Source: Treponema sp.
GTDB lineage: Bacteria; Spirochaetota; Spirochaetia; Treponematales; Breznakiellaceae
DNA length: 64,000 nt
Assembly (NCBI GenBank): GCA_009777535.1
Contig: WRLP01000001.1
Location: 111,631 to 175,630 of the forward strand
Reading direction: 5' to 3'
Made by a program: the position numbers and the translations under genes. Of the stretch, positions 26,104-34,840 are shown in pieces; the first letter of the stretch is position 1; each line of letters starts with the position of its first letter. A model generated the notes under the pieces. It searched no databases, was not told the DNA's origin, and was given only the letters and a program-made list of their open reading frames with translations.

Positions 26104-26837
26104 TGGCGGGAATAATTGAGCTAAGGAATGTAACATTCACGGCCCAGAACCGGAACATTGTAAGGGATGTTTCATTTGAATTTGAGGAAGCTAAAACTAC
26201 GGCCCTGGTGGGGCCGTCCGGCGGCGGAAAAAGCTCTGTTATTAAACTAGCGGCGGGGCTTATGGTGCCCAAGAAGGGTGAAATTCTGTTCAGAGGCAAA
26301 AATGTGGCGCAGATGAACCGTGCAGAAAATCTTGAATTCCGGCGCGAAGGGGCGGTGGTTTTTCAGGATTCCGCCCTGTGGGCAAACCAGAGCCTGTTTC
26401 AGATTCTAGAACTTCCCCTGCGTGTTCATTTTCCTTCCATGACCAAAAGAGAAAGGGAAAACAGGATCGAGGATGTGGTGGCCGAAGTGGGATACAGGAA
26501 GGATCTGGGAATTAGGCCGGCCAGGCTTTCGATGGGGGAACAAAAGCTGATAGCCTTTGCACGGGCAATACTTTGTTATCCCGGCCTGCTGTACCTTGAT
26601 GAGTGGACAGAATCGCTGGATGAAAACTCTTCAAGAAGGCTTATCGAACTCGTCCGCAAAAAAAAGAATGATGGGGTTTCAATTATCTTTGTCAGTCATG
26701 ATATGCGAATTGTAATGGATCTTGCCGACATAATAGTTATGGTTTTGAACGGTCAAATTTTTTTAAGGACAACGAAGGAGCAGATTGTTGAAGATGAAGG
26801 CCTGCGGCGGTATGTAGAAATGGGAATGGCGTCATGA
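26103..26837 (+). CDS. mlaF: MlaF-type lipid ABC transporter ATPase
   Basis: A 244-residue ABC ATPase: Walker A GPSGGGKSS, Q-loop VFQDSALW, signature LSMGEQKLIAFARA (a variant of LSGGQ), Walker B LLYLDEWTES, in which the usual catalytic E follows D, and H-loop VSHDM. ATG overlaps the mlaE stop (TGATG), and its own stop overlaps mlaD (ATGA). Energises lipid transport with MlaE. Confidence 0.9.
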   Translation: MAGIIELRNVTFTAQNRNIVRDVSFEFEEAKTTALVGPSGGGKSSVIKLAAGLMVPKKGEILFRGKNVAQMNRAENLEFRREGAVVFQDSALWANQSLFQILELPLRVHFPSMTKRERENRIEDVVAEVGYRKDLGIRPARLSMGEQKLIAFARAILCYPGLLYLDEWTESLDENSSRRLIELVRKKKNDGVSIIFVSHDMRIVMDLADIIVMVLNGQIFLRTTKEQIVEDEGLRRYVEMGMAS

Positions 26838-27814
26838 AATTTTCAATTCGTTTTGCAGATCAAATTGTGGGTGCATTAATTATCCTTGCCCTGGCCATCG
26901 TAATTTTTGTCGTTTTAATGCTTGGAAGAAGCCAGCGCTGGTTTTCCCGTGACTATAACTATGTAACATATTTTAATTCCGCAAGGGGCTTAAGCGGAAA
27001 TATGGCAGTTCAGCACAGGGGTTTTACAATCGGACATGTAAAATCCATTACTCTTACCGAAGAAGATCGGGTTGAAGTAACATTTACAATATTCGATATT
27101 TACAATGATCGTGTAAGGGAAGGATCTCTGGTTGAAGTTTTGGTCAATCCAATCGGTCTTGGGAATGAGTTTATGTTTTATCCCGGCGTGGGAACTGAAC
27201 AAATGCCGGAAGGGTCATATATTCCATCGGTAAATTCATCGGCAGGCAGAAGGTTGTTAGCGTCAGGCCTTGCCGTAAGGCCGGAAAGGGACGACAGTAT
27301 CAACAATTTAATAAATGTTGTAGGCACTCTGCTTTCCGATTTACAGGAAGCTGTCGAAGGAACCGATCGTACAAGTCTGGGAAGGACCCTCGGCAGCGCT
27401 GAAACAGCAGCAGCCGGCCTTAGCAGTCGTGTTGATGATTTTGGCAGTGTTCTGAACATATTTATAGCGGAACTTGATCCAATCCTTGTAAATTTGCGGG
27501 ATTTTACGGATAAGCTTTCCGATCCGTCGGGTACGGTTATGTCAATTTTGGATTCCGACGGGCCTATATACACCGACCTTGTCGATTCACTTGATTCAAT
27601 TTCCGGCATTCTGGGGAATCTTGAAAAAGTAAGCGACTTTATCCCCGCCCAGCTTCCGCAAATAGCGTCGCTGCTGTCGGAATTAAACATTGCCCTTAGG
27701 ACTGCCGAGGATGTGCTGATAGCCCTGACAAACAATCCGCTGTTAAGAGGGGGCATACCGCAGCGTATCGAAACCCGCCCGGGCGGTGCAGGACTTAGGG
27801 ATTTGGAATTCTGA
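26834..27814 (+). CDS. mlaD: MCE-domain lipid-binding protein, MlaD type
   Basis: 326 residues: one N-terminal transmembrane helix (about 10-32, ILALAIVIFVVLMLG), an MCE domain (about 38-122, RGLSGNMAVQHRGFTIGHVKSI through PIGLGNEF) and a long helical C-terminal part. MCE rings form the periplasmic lipid channel on MlaEF. The long C-terminus is larger than in E. coli MlaD (183 residues) and may span more periplasm. Confidence 0.9.
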   Translation: MKFSIRFADQIVGALIILALAIVIFVVLMLGRSQRWFSRDYNYVTYFNSARGLSGNMAVQHRGFTIGHVKSITLTEEDRVEVTFTIFDIYNDRVREGSLVEVLVNPIGLGNEFMFYPGVGTEQMPEGSYIPSVNSSAGRRLLASGLAVRPERDDSINNLINVVGTLLSDLQEAVEGTDRTSLGRTLGSAETAAAGLSSRVDDFGSVLNIFIAELDPILVNLRDFTDKLSDPSGTVMSILDSDGPIYTDLVDSLDSISGILGNLEKVSDFIPAQLPQIASLLSELNIALRTAEDVLIALTNNPLLRGGIPQRIETRPGGAGLRDLEF

Positions 27815-27816
27815 CA

Positions 27817-28668
27817 ATGAATAAATTCACGGTATTGCGCGTAATATTTATTTTAGTTGTACTTGCCTCGTGCTCCACGGCGCCCAGAAAACCGGGCGCG
27901 ATAAACGAGTTGAGCATGCGCAGCGAATACTGGCTGGAACTGGGTAATAAGGAATCCGATCGCGGCAATTTAGAAACGGCTCTGGATTTATTGAATGAAA
28001 GCAAGAACCAGGCGGTACTTGCCGATGATCCGGGCCTGTTAATCCGCACCGGCCTTTCAAAAGGTAATGTACTGTTGAGCCTTGGCCGGACAGATGAGGC
28101 GTTTACTGAATGGGAGCAGGCCCTTGGCGAGGCCGGGAATATTAAAGATAGCGAACTTGAGGCCGTAAGCCGCGTACACATAATCAGGGGCAATCTTCTT
28201 TCCGGAAATGCAGCCGCCCAGCGGGCGCTGGACGAAGTAAACCATGAAATTTCCTCGATAAAAAAAGATCAATACTATGTCGCCTTTGCCTGGCTTGTAG
28301 CGGGTCTTTGCCAGCGGGAGCTGGGTCGTTTCCCCGAAGCCGAAAATTCGGTTAGGCGGTCTCTTGCAATTCATGAAAGGGGCAGGTTTTATGAACAGGC
28401 CGCCTACGACTGGTTTTTAATCGCGTCGATAAGGTCTCTTGCCGGCAATTATAACGGTGCGCTGAGCGCGCTTCAGTCTGCGATAGAACTTGACCGCCGC
28501 ATGGAAAATTCCTTCGGCCTTGCCAGCGACTGGCGCGCGATGGGAGACGTGCTTGCGAAAGCCGGCAGGGCAGAAGAGTCGCGTCAGGCTTACCAAAGGG
28601 CGGCGGCAATATTACGCGCCATGGGAGAAGAAGGCCTGGCTGCGGAACTGGATAAAAGGGCTGAGTAA
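27817..28668 (+). CDS. TPR-repeat lipoprotein of the mla operon
   Basis: 283 residues. Signal peptide with lipobox VVLASC (C about 19), then several tetratricopeptide helices (for example LGNKESDRGNLETALDLLNE, GRTDEAFTEWEQALGEA, LGRFPEAENSVRRSLA, AGRAEESRQAYQRAAAILR). It begins 2 bp after mlaD, so it is probably the outer or periplasmic partner of the lipid transporter, in the position where other bacteria have MlaA or MlaC/B. That role is inferred only from position. Confidence 0.8.
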   Translation: MNKFTVLRVIFILVVLASCSTAPRKPGAINELSMRSEYWLELGNKESDRGNLETALDLLNESKNQAVLADDPGLLIRTGLSKGNVLLSLGRTDEAFTEWEQALGEAGNIKDSELEAVSRVHIIRGNLLSGNAAAQRALDEVNHEISSIKKDQYYVAFAWLVAGLCQRELGRFPEAENSVRRSLAIHERGRFYEQAAYDWFLIASIRSLAGNYNGALSALQSAIELDRRMENSFGLASDWRAMGDVLAKAGRAEESRQAYQRAAAILRAMGEEGLAAELDKRAE

Positions 28669-28685
28669 TCCCGAAGGAGTATTGT

Positions 28686-29885
28686 ATGACAGATGTTTTT
28701 ATGGATACATACCACAGACTGCCGGTAACTCTTGTAAAGGGGGAAGGTTCCTGGGTTTTTGACAATAACGGTAAAAAATACCTGGACTTTACTTCCGGCA
28801 TAGCGGTTAACTGCCTTGGGCACAATTACCCGCCGCTGGTAAATGCAATTGCGCAGCAGTCTGCCAAATTAATACATACCGGCAATTATTTTCTAAGCGA
28901 TATTGTCTCAGCTTTTGCACAAAGGCTTGTTAAAGCCTGCGCGCCCGGCGGCATGAAAAAGGTTTTTCTCGCCAATTCCGGCGCGGAAGCCAACGAAGGC
29001 GCATGTAAAATAGCCCGCAAATATTCGCTGAACAAATACGGAGCGGGCAGGCATACCATTGTTACGCTTAACGGAAGTTTCCACGGCAGGACAATTACAA
29101 CACTGAGTGCAACAGGGCAGGATAAATTTCATGTAAATTTCAGCCCTTTTACAGACGGGTTTGTTCATATTCCTGTTGATCCACAGGCCCTGGACAGGGC
29201 GCTGGACGAAAAAACCACAGCCGGCCTTTTGGTGGAAGTTGTGCAGGGAGAAAGCGGGATAAAGATCCAGACACATGAGTTTCTGGAAACGGCGGCCAGG
29301 TTATGCGCACAGCGTGATATTCTGCTGATATTCGACGAGGTGCAGTGCGGTATGGGCAGGACAGGGACATTCCTTGCGTTCCAGCAATATATGGCCGGCG
29401 GCGCGCCGCTTAAAGCCGACATTGTAACCCTTGCCAAGGGGCTTTCCGGTGGAATACCATCGGGAGCCGTCCTTGCCGGAGAAAAAACCGAAGGCGTTTT
29501 TTCCCAGGGAGATCATGGCAGTACGTTCGGGGGGAACCCGATCGCTGCCGCCGCCGGTCTTGTTGTTCTTGACACTGTCGATGATCCGGCTTTTCTCGCG
29601 GAAATCAGCCGGAAAGGCAATATGCTTGTGGAAGGGATTAAATCCTTAAACCACCCAAAAGTAAAAGAGGTAAGGGGAAAGGGCTTAATGGTTGGAGTCG
29701 ATGTGGATACAGAGGCATGGCCCTTGCTGGAAGCCGCGATTGCCAGGGCTGATGGAGCGAAAAACCGCAGCGGGCTTTTAATGCTGAGCGCCGGCGCGAA
29801 TACCCTGCGATTTCTGCCGCCTTACACAATCAGCGACAGTGAGATAGGGCAGGGGCTGGAAATGCTCAAGGAACTGCTTGGTTAA
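28686..29885 (+). CDS. argD: Acetylornithine aminotransferase
   Basis: PLP class III aminotransferase of 399 residues for arginine (and possibly lysine) synthesis. Features: FTSGIAVNCLGHNYP, NSGAEANEGACKIARKYS, SFHGRT, FDEVQCGMGRTG, and the PLP lysine in TLAKGLSGG. GGAG lies six bases before the ATG. It is last in the run with the mla genes, and only 27 bp separate it from the convergent next gene. The class also includes 4-aminobutyrate aminotransferases, but the length and motifs fit ArgD. Confidence 0.88.
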   Translation: MTDVFMDTYHRLPVTLVKGEGSWVFDNNGKKYLDFTSGIAVNCLGHNYPPLVNAIAQQSAKLIHTGNYFLSDIVSAFAQRLVKACAPGGMKKVFLANSGAEANEGACKIARKYSLNKYGAGRHTIVTLNGSFHGRTITTLSATGQDKFHVNFSPFTDGFVHIPVDPQALDRALDEKTTAGLLVEVVQGESGIKIQTHEFLETAARLCAQRDILLIFDEVQCGMGRTGTFLAFQQYMAGGAPLKADIVTLAKGLSGGIPSGAVLAGEKTEGVFSQGDHGSTFGGNPIAAAAGLVVLDTVDDPAFLAEISRKGNMLVEGIKSLNHPKVKEVRGKGLMVGVDVDTEAWPLLEAAIARADGAKNRSGLLMLSAGANTLRFLPPYTISDSEIGQGLEMLKELLG

Positions 29886-29912
29886 TAGCGTTGTAACAGG
29901 CATTTATGGTTT

Positions 29913-30893
29913 CTAATGAGCCCACCTTTCTAAAAGCCGTTCTTTTTCCGAAAGGCTTTCAATTCCCCTCATATCGGCTATCCTGACATTCCGTGGATAA
30001 TTGGGAATGTTGTTTTCCTGGATTTTAAGAATTCTCTCCGGGGCAAAAAGCTCTTTGTCTTCGCGGGTCAGTGTATTCATATAAAAATCAAAAACTTCCT
30101 GTACAGCTTTTCTGGTTTCCTTACCTTTGATAATGCCCATTCCGTAAACCGTATAAGGCGCACCTTCCTCAAAATACATTATTCTTAAAGGTACTCCCCT
30201 GTCGTTTATTGCAGTTACCGCAGTCAGAGTTAGTCCAAGGCCAATGCCCGCCTCGCCCTGGATAAGGGCGTTTACGGGGCCGGAGCCCGACGAGGTAAAC
30301 TGTAATACGTTATCCGCAAATTTATCAAAATACTCAAAAGCCTCATCTTCTCCCCATACATTCACCAGATTTTTCAAGAAGAAATAACCTGTCCCCGATG
30401 ATTTGGGGTTAGGCATGGAAAGCATCCCCCTGTATTCCGGTTTTAAAAGATCCTGATACGATCCGGGCAATGCAACATTTCGTGCTGAAAGAAAACCCTC
30501 ATTAACAATAATGCAGCCGACGCTTAGAACAAACGGCATATATTTCTTGTGGGCAGGAATCAGTTCATCCAAAAAGGCGGAACTGTCGTAAGAAGAAAGA
30601 TCGGCCAGATTGTCAATTATGCCTTCAAGATATGAGGATTCCAGCTCACCGATAATGTCGCAATCCGTTATTGTTCCTTCTGCTTTTAATTTTGCAGCCA
30701 GGTTTCCCGTTGTCATGTAATTAATCAGCACAGAGTATTGGGGAAATTGTTCACTGAGCCGCTTCTGAAAGTACTCGATACGGAAATCCTCTGATGTGGA
30801 AAAAATCAGAACCTCGTTGGATTCCTTTTTGGCACATGAGGCTGCTGTTCCAAGTATTGTCAGCAAAGCTGTCAGGTACAACAGTTTTTTCAT
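29913..30893 (-). CDS. Orphan ABC-type substrate-binding lipoprotein, iron/spermidine-like class
   Basis: 326 residues from MKKLLYLTALLTILGTAASC (lipobox TAASC), with GGGAG seven bases before the ATG. A start eight codons upstream is less likely. The mature part reads as a type II periplasmic binding protein: EVLIFSTSEDFRIEYFQKR, CDIIGELESSYLEG, GMLSMPNPKSSGTGYFFL, NALIQGEAGIGLGLT and a PYTVYGMGIIKG region. It resembles the Fe(III)/2-aminoethylphosphonate/spermidine binders. No permease or ATPase is adjacent, so it either serves a distant transporter or feeds a sensor. Ligand unknown. Confidence 0.82.
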   Translation of the reverse strand: MKKLLYLTALLTILGTAASCAKKESNEVLIFSTSEDFRIEYFQKRLSEQFPQYSVLINYMTTGNLAAKLKAEGTITDCDIIGELESSYLEGIIDNLADLSSYDSSAFLDELIPAHKKYMPFVLSVGCIIVNEGFLSARNVALPGSYQDLLKPEYRGMLSMPNPKSSGTGYFFLKNLVNVWGEDEAFEYFDKFADNVLQFTSSGSGPVNALIQGEAGIGLGLTLTAVTAINDRGVPLRIMYFEEGAPYTVYGMGIIKGKETRKAVQEVFDFYMNTLTREDKELFAPERILKIQENNIPNYPRNVRIADMRGIESLSEKERLLERWAH

Positions 30894-30910
30894 TTTAATT
30901 CTCCCTGGTT

Positions 30911-30954
30911 TGTTCATTTTACCTATTATACAATGTAAAAATGAACATTGTCAA
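30911..30954 (-). promoter_or_regulatory. Promoter of the binding-lipoprotein gene with a flanking inverted repeat
   Basis: On the minus strand, TTGACA (30954-30949), an 18-bp spacer and TATAAT (30930-30925). The arms TGTTCATTTTAC (30911-30922) and GTAAAAATGAACA (30935-30947) enclose the -10 box, as expected for an operator that blocks RNA polymerase. Confidence 0.65.
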
Positions 30955-31032
30955 GACAATCGCGTTTTCAGCACTTGTTTCTTCTTTTACGATATTTTAT
31001 GGTTAAGCTACCAGGGGTTATGGGCATCGGGA

Positions 31033-32259
31033 ATGGTTTTTTTTCCACTATATATCGATCCCGGTACAGGAAGCGCTCTTTTTTCTATCGCAATAGGCAT
31101 TGCGACCGTGGGGTATTTTCTGTTCCGGGCTTTTATCATAAAGCTTAAAGTTTTTCTTTTTCGCGGCACGGAGGCGGAACAATCACAGAATAACTATGTA
31201 ATTTATTCAGAAGACAGGCGGTACTGGCCTTTTTTCCAGCTCATTCTTGATGAATTTGAATCACGCGAGACGGAAGTCCTGTATCTTGCCAGTTCCGGCG
31301 ACGATCCGGTATTTTCTGCTGAATATAAATATATAAAAAGCAAATTCATCGGCAAAGGTAATAAAGCGTATGCCTTCCTTAATTTTCTGTCCGCCGGCTT
31401 TGTTTTGGCAACTACAACAGATCTTGATGTACTTCAATGGAAGCGTTCAAAAAAAGTAAAGCATTATTGCCACATGTTTCATGGTGTCGGCGGCTCCATG
31501 CTGTACCGCCTTTTTTCACTGGACTATTATGATTCTGTTCTTCTTTCAGGGGAAAATGAAATACCGGAAATACGTTATTTGGAGAAGCTGCGCAAGCTTC
31601 CAAACAAGCAGTTGGTTGTTGCCGGGAATACATATTTTGACAAATATGTTGAAGAGCTGAAAAATATCCCAAAAGAAGAAGCCCATCCCTTCACTGTTCT
31701 TGTATCTCCTACATGGGGGCCTTCCGGCTTGCTGAAAGTATACGGAGAAAAGCTGCTTGATCCACTTGCCGATACAGACTGGCGCATAATAGTACGGCCT
31801 CACCCCCAGTCATCTATCGCAGAAAAAGCGATGCTCGAAAGACTTGTCGAACGGTATAAAAACAATACAAATATTGAATGGGATTATAATGACGACAATA
31901 TTAATACGCTTAGTAAATCGGATGTTATGATATCAGATTATTCGTGTATTGTTTTTGATTATATTTTTTTGTTCGACAGGCCGGTACTGCTTGGTCTTCA
32001 AACTTTGGATTTTCGGCCTTTCGATGCATATAATCTGGAGCATGAGCCGTCCTTTTATCAAATTATAAAAAAAGTCGGCATGGAATTCAATGAATCAAAT
32101 CTCGGTTCGATTAAGGAAACCATATCCGGTCTGGTGCAAGATACAGCATTGCAGCAAAACCGGGAGGAAGCAAAAATGCTCATGTGGCAGCACCAGGGGG
32201 AATCTGCAAAACGCATTGCAGATTTTATGATTGAAACTGTAAATAAAGAAGCAAATTAA
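31033..32259 (+). CDS. CDP-glycerol glycerophosphotransferase family protein
   Basis: 408 residues from MVFFPLYIDPGTGSALFSIA. The frame is open further upstream but would run into the divergent promoter. After an N-terminal helix with the DPGTGS motif it shows the TagB/TagF pattern: CHMFHGVGGSM, VAGNTYFDKYV, PTWGPSGLL, IVRPHPQS, and SDVMISDYSCIVFDYIFLFDRPVL with the conserved S-D-x-S. The family moves glycerol phosphate from CDP-glycerol onto teichoic or other glycans on the cytoplasmic face. It overlaps nothing and is followed after 2 bp by the YidC-like fusion, so the two probably act together on an envelope polymer. Confidence 0.8.
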   Translation: MVFFPLYIDPGTGSALFSIAIGIATVGYFLFRAFIIKLKVFLFRGTEAEQSQNNYVIYSEDRRYWPFFQLILDEFESRETEVLYLASSGDDPVFSAEYKYIKSKFIGKGNKAYAFLNFLSAGFVLATTTDLDVLQWKRSKKVKHYCHMFHGVGGSMLYRLFSLDYYDSVLLSGENEIPEIRYLEKLRKLPNKQLVVAGNTYFDKYVEELKNIPKEEAHPFTVLVSPTWGPSGLLKVYGEKLLDPLADTDWRIIVRPHPQSSIAEKAMLERLVERYKNNTNIEWDYNDDNINTLSKSDVMISDYSCIVFDYIFLFDRPVLLGLQTLDFRPFDAYNLEHEPSFYQIIKKVGMEFNESNLGSIKETISGLVQDTALQQNREEAKMLMWQHQGESAKRIADFMIETVNKEAN

Positions 32260-32261
32260 TT

Positions 32262-34820
32262 ATGGCCAGTGTTTTATATACTGTACTTATCTATCCCATT
32301 GAACAGCTAATACAGCTTTCCTATGTATTTTTTTTCCGTGTTTTCAATAATCCGGCCCTGTCGGTACTGGGCGTTTCTTTTGCCGTAAGCATGCTTACTT
32401 TGCCCCTGTACTTCATGGCAGAAAAGCACCGGAACTCAGAGCGTGAGGCGCAAAAAGCAATGCTGCCGGATGTAAGCAACATAAAGGCCGTTTTTTCCGG
32501 CGATGAACGCTTTATGCGCCTTAATACATATTACCGGCAAAAGGGATACCACCCCCTGTATTCCCTGCGATCAAGCATTTCGTTAATTATTCAGATACCC
32601 TTTTTTATTGCCGCGTATCATTTTCTTTCCAATCTGGAAATAATAAAGGGCGTTTCTTTCGGCCCCATAAAAGATCTTGCAAGGCCGGATTCACTTTTTA
32701 TGATTAAGAATGTTTCGCTTAACATTCTGCCCATTGCCATGACCTTAATCAACTGTGTAGCAGCGCTTGTTTATACAAAAGGCCTGTATTTAAGGGATAA
32801 AATCCAGCTTTATGGCATGGCTGCGGTATTCCTGGTTCTGCTTTACAATTCCCCATCGGGAATGGTGCTTTACTGGACCGGCAACAATATTTTTTCGTTG
32901 ATTAAAAATATTATTCAAAGAACAAAGATAAGGAATATTATCCAAAAGATAAATTTTGGAAAGAAAATGCAGGTTCTTCCTAAAACAGAAGAAAAACAGA
33001 TTTTTACCGGATGCACAACAATATTTATTTTGTCATCTATTATATTATTCCTGATTTGCGCCTATACAATACCATCTGAATTGATTGCATCTTCGGTCCA
33101 GGAATTTTCCTATACTGAAAATTTCGAGAGCCCCTTCCCGTTTATTTATAATATTTTATTGCAGTCTTTTGGCCTGTTTCTTTTATGGCCTGTTTGCATA
33201 TACTTCATGTTCGCCAAAAATGCAAGAATGGTTTTATCTTTTATTGCGGCTGTTTTTGCCGCCATTGCCATTGTAAATGTATTTGTTTTTCCAAGGAATT
33301 ACGGTCCTCTTACATTGCTGTTTACCTTTCCGACAGCTCCGGTTCATGAAAAAATTACAATAATTTTTAATATTATTGGCATGATCGGCGCCGCTGCAGC
33401 GGTACTTTTATTATTTCGTTATTACAGAAGAACAATGGCGCCTGTCTTGTCCATAGCCGCTTGTGCATTATTCTTGTTTGGCACAATAAACTGCGTTAAC
33501 ATTTACAGTGAATTTAATTCTTTTCGATTACAGCTAACAAGAGACAGGGTTACCCGGGATAGACCTGCATATCGGTTTTCAAAGAAAGGAAAAAATGTTT
33601 TATTGATAATGCTTGACAGGGCAATAGGCGGTTACTTACCCGCTATTTTGGATGAAAAGCCGGAATTACGGGAAGCATTCAGCGGTTTTACCTGGTACAA
33701 AAACACCATTTCTTTTGGACCGCATACAAATTATGGGATTTCTTCACTATTGGGCGGCTATGAATACACTCCTCTGCAAATGCAGATAAAAAAAGATCAG
33801 GCATTGAAAGATAAACACAACGAGGCTCTTTTACTGCTGCCCAGATTATTTATGGATAACGGCTTTGATGTGTCCATAACCGACCCTACCTACGCCAATT
33901 ACAGCTGGGTTCCTGATTTAAGTATTTTTGAAGATTATCCGCAAATTAATGTAGAAAATATCGTTGGCAAGTACACCAATAAATGGCTGCTTGAAGAAAA
34001 CAGAAAACTCAAGGTAGAAAACATAAGTGAAAAAATAAAACAACATTTAATCCGGTTTTCTCTTTTTAAATTTACCCCGCTGTTTCTGCGGAATTTTATT
34101 TATGATAATGGTAAATGGCTGATACCTGGTTATGCTCCCATACCATTGGCTTCGGATACTTATATAGCTTTGGATATTTTACCATCCATTACCGAAATAA
34201 CAGAGAACAATACAAACAATTACAATATGCTTGCCAATGATCTGGCGCATGAAGCATTTTTTTTACAGGCTCCTGAATATATCCCAACAAATGAAGCAAT
34301 TGTTTATAGTGACAGCCCTTTTGCCATGGATGTCCAGTATCATGTCAATATGGCGGCAATGCTTTTGACCGGAAAATGGCTTAACTTCTTAAAGGAAAAC
34401 AATGTATTCGATAATACCAGAATAATTATTGTTTCTGATCACGGCTATATTATGCAATATAATGTACCGGAAAATATTATTCTGCCGAACGGGAGACAGC
34501 TTTTTGTCTACACTGCCCTGCTTATGGTAAAAGATTTTAATGCCAGGGGAGCCCTGACAGCCAGCGATATATTTATGACAAATGCCGATGTTCCTCTTAT
34601 TGCGCTTGACGGTATAGTTGAAAATCCGGTAAATCCGTGGACTGGCAAAATACTCGAAGCCGATAAATCAGACGGAGTAATCATAACATCATCCAACTTA
34701 CCATGGCTTAACCAGCATCCTGAATATCAGTTTAACATCAGGCCAAATGAATGGCTGCAAGTCCGCGATAATATTTATGATTTGGCAAACTGGAGACGGC
34801 TGACAATAAATCCGGATTAG
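32262..34820 (+). CDS. Fusion of a YidC/Oxa1-like domain and a sulfatase-fold (phosphoglycerol transferase-like) domain
   Basis: 852 residues in three parts. Residues 1-230 read as a YidC/Oxa1 insertase core (IYPIEQLIQLSYVFFF, VSMLTLPLYFMAEKH, YHPLYSLRSSISLIIQIPFF, GMVLYWTGNN). Residues 250-420 hold several further transmembrane helices. Residues 440-852 read as an alkaline phosphatase/sulfatase fold: KNVLLIMLDRAIGGY (first metal D), GPHTNYGISSLLGG (probable Thr nucleophile) and IIIVSDHGY (D-H metal ligands). It has no C/S-x-P-x-R formylglycine site, so it is closer to LtaS/OpgB-type phosphoglycerol transferases than to true sulfatases. Placed behind a glycerophosphotransferase. Confidence 0.8.
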   Translation: MASVLYTVLIYPIEQLIQLSYVFFFRVFNNPALSVLGVSFAVSMLTLPLYFMAEKHRNSEREAQKAMLPDVSNIKAVFSGDERFMRLNTYYRQKGYHPLYSLRSSISLIIQIPFFIAAYHFLSNLEIIKGVSFGPIKDLARPDSLFMIKNVSLNILPIAMTLINCVAALVYTKGLYLRDKIQLYGMAAVFLVLLYNSPSGMVLYWTGNNIFSLIKNIIQRTKIRNIIQKINFGKKMQVLPKTEEKQIFTGCTTIFILSSIILFLICAYTIPSELIASSVQEFSYTENFESPFPFIYNILLQSFGLFLLWPVCIYFMFAKNARMVLSFIAAVFAAIAIVNVFVFPRNYGPLTLLFTFPTAPVHEKITIIFNIIGMIGAAAAVLLLFRYYRRTMAPVLSIAACALFLFGTINCVNIYSEFNSFRLQLTRDRVTRDRPAYRFSKKGKNVLLIMLDRAIGGYLPAILDEKPELREAFSGFTWYKNTISFGPHTNYGISSLLGGYEYTPLQMQIKKDQALKDKHNEALLLLPRLFMDNGFDVSITDPTYANYSWVPDLSIFEDYPQINVENIVGKYTNKWLLEENRKLKVENISEKIKQHLIRFSLFKFTPLFLRNFIYDNGKWLIPGYAPIPLASDTYIALDILPSITEITENNTNNYNMLANDLAHEAFFLQAPEYIPTNEAIVYSDSPFAMDVQYHVNMAAMLLTGKWLNFLKENNVFDNTRIIIVSDHGYIMQYNVPENIILPNGRQLFVYTALLMVKDFNARGALTASDIFMTNADVPLIALDGIVENPVNPWTGKILEADKSDGVIITSSNLPWLNQHPEYQFNIRPNEWLQVRDNIYDLANWRRLTINPD

Positions 34821-34840
34821 TACAAACCAGCGGATGTAAA

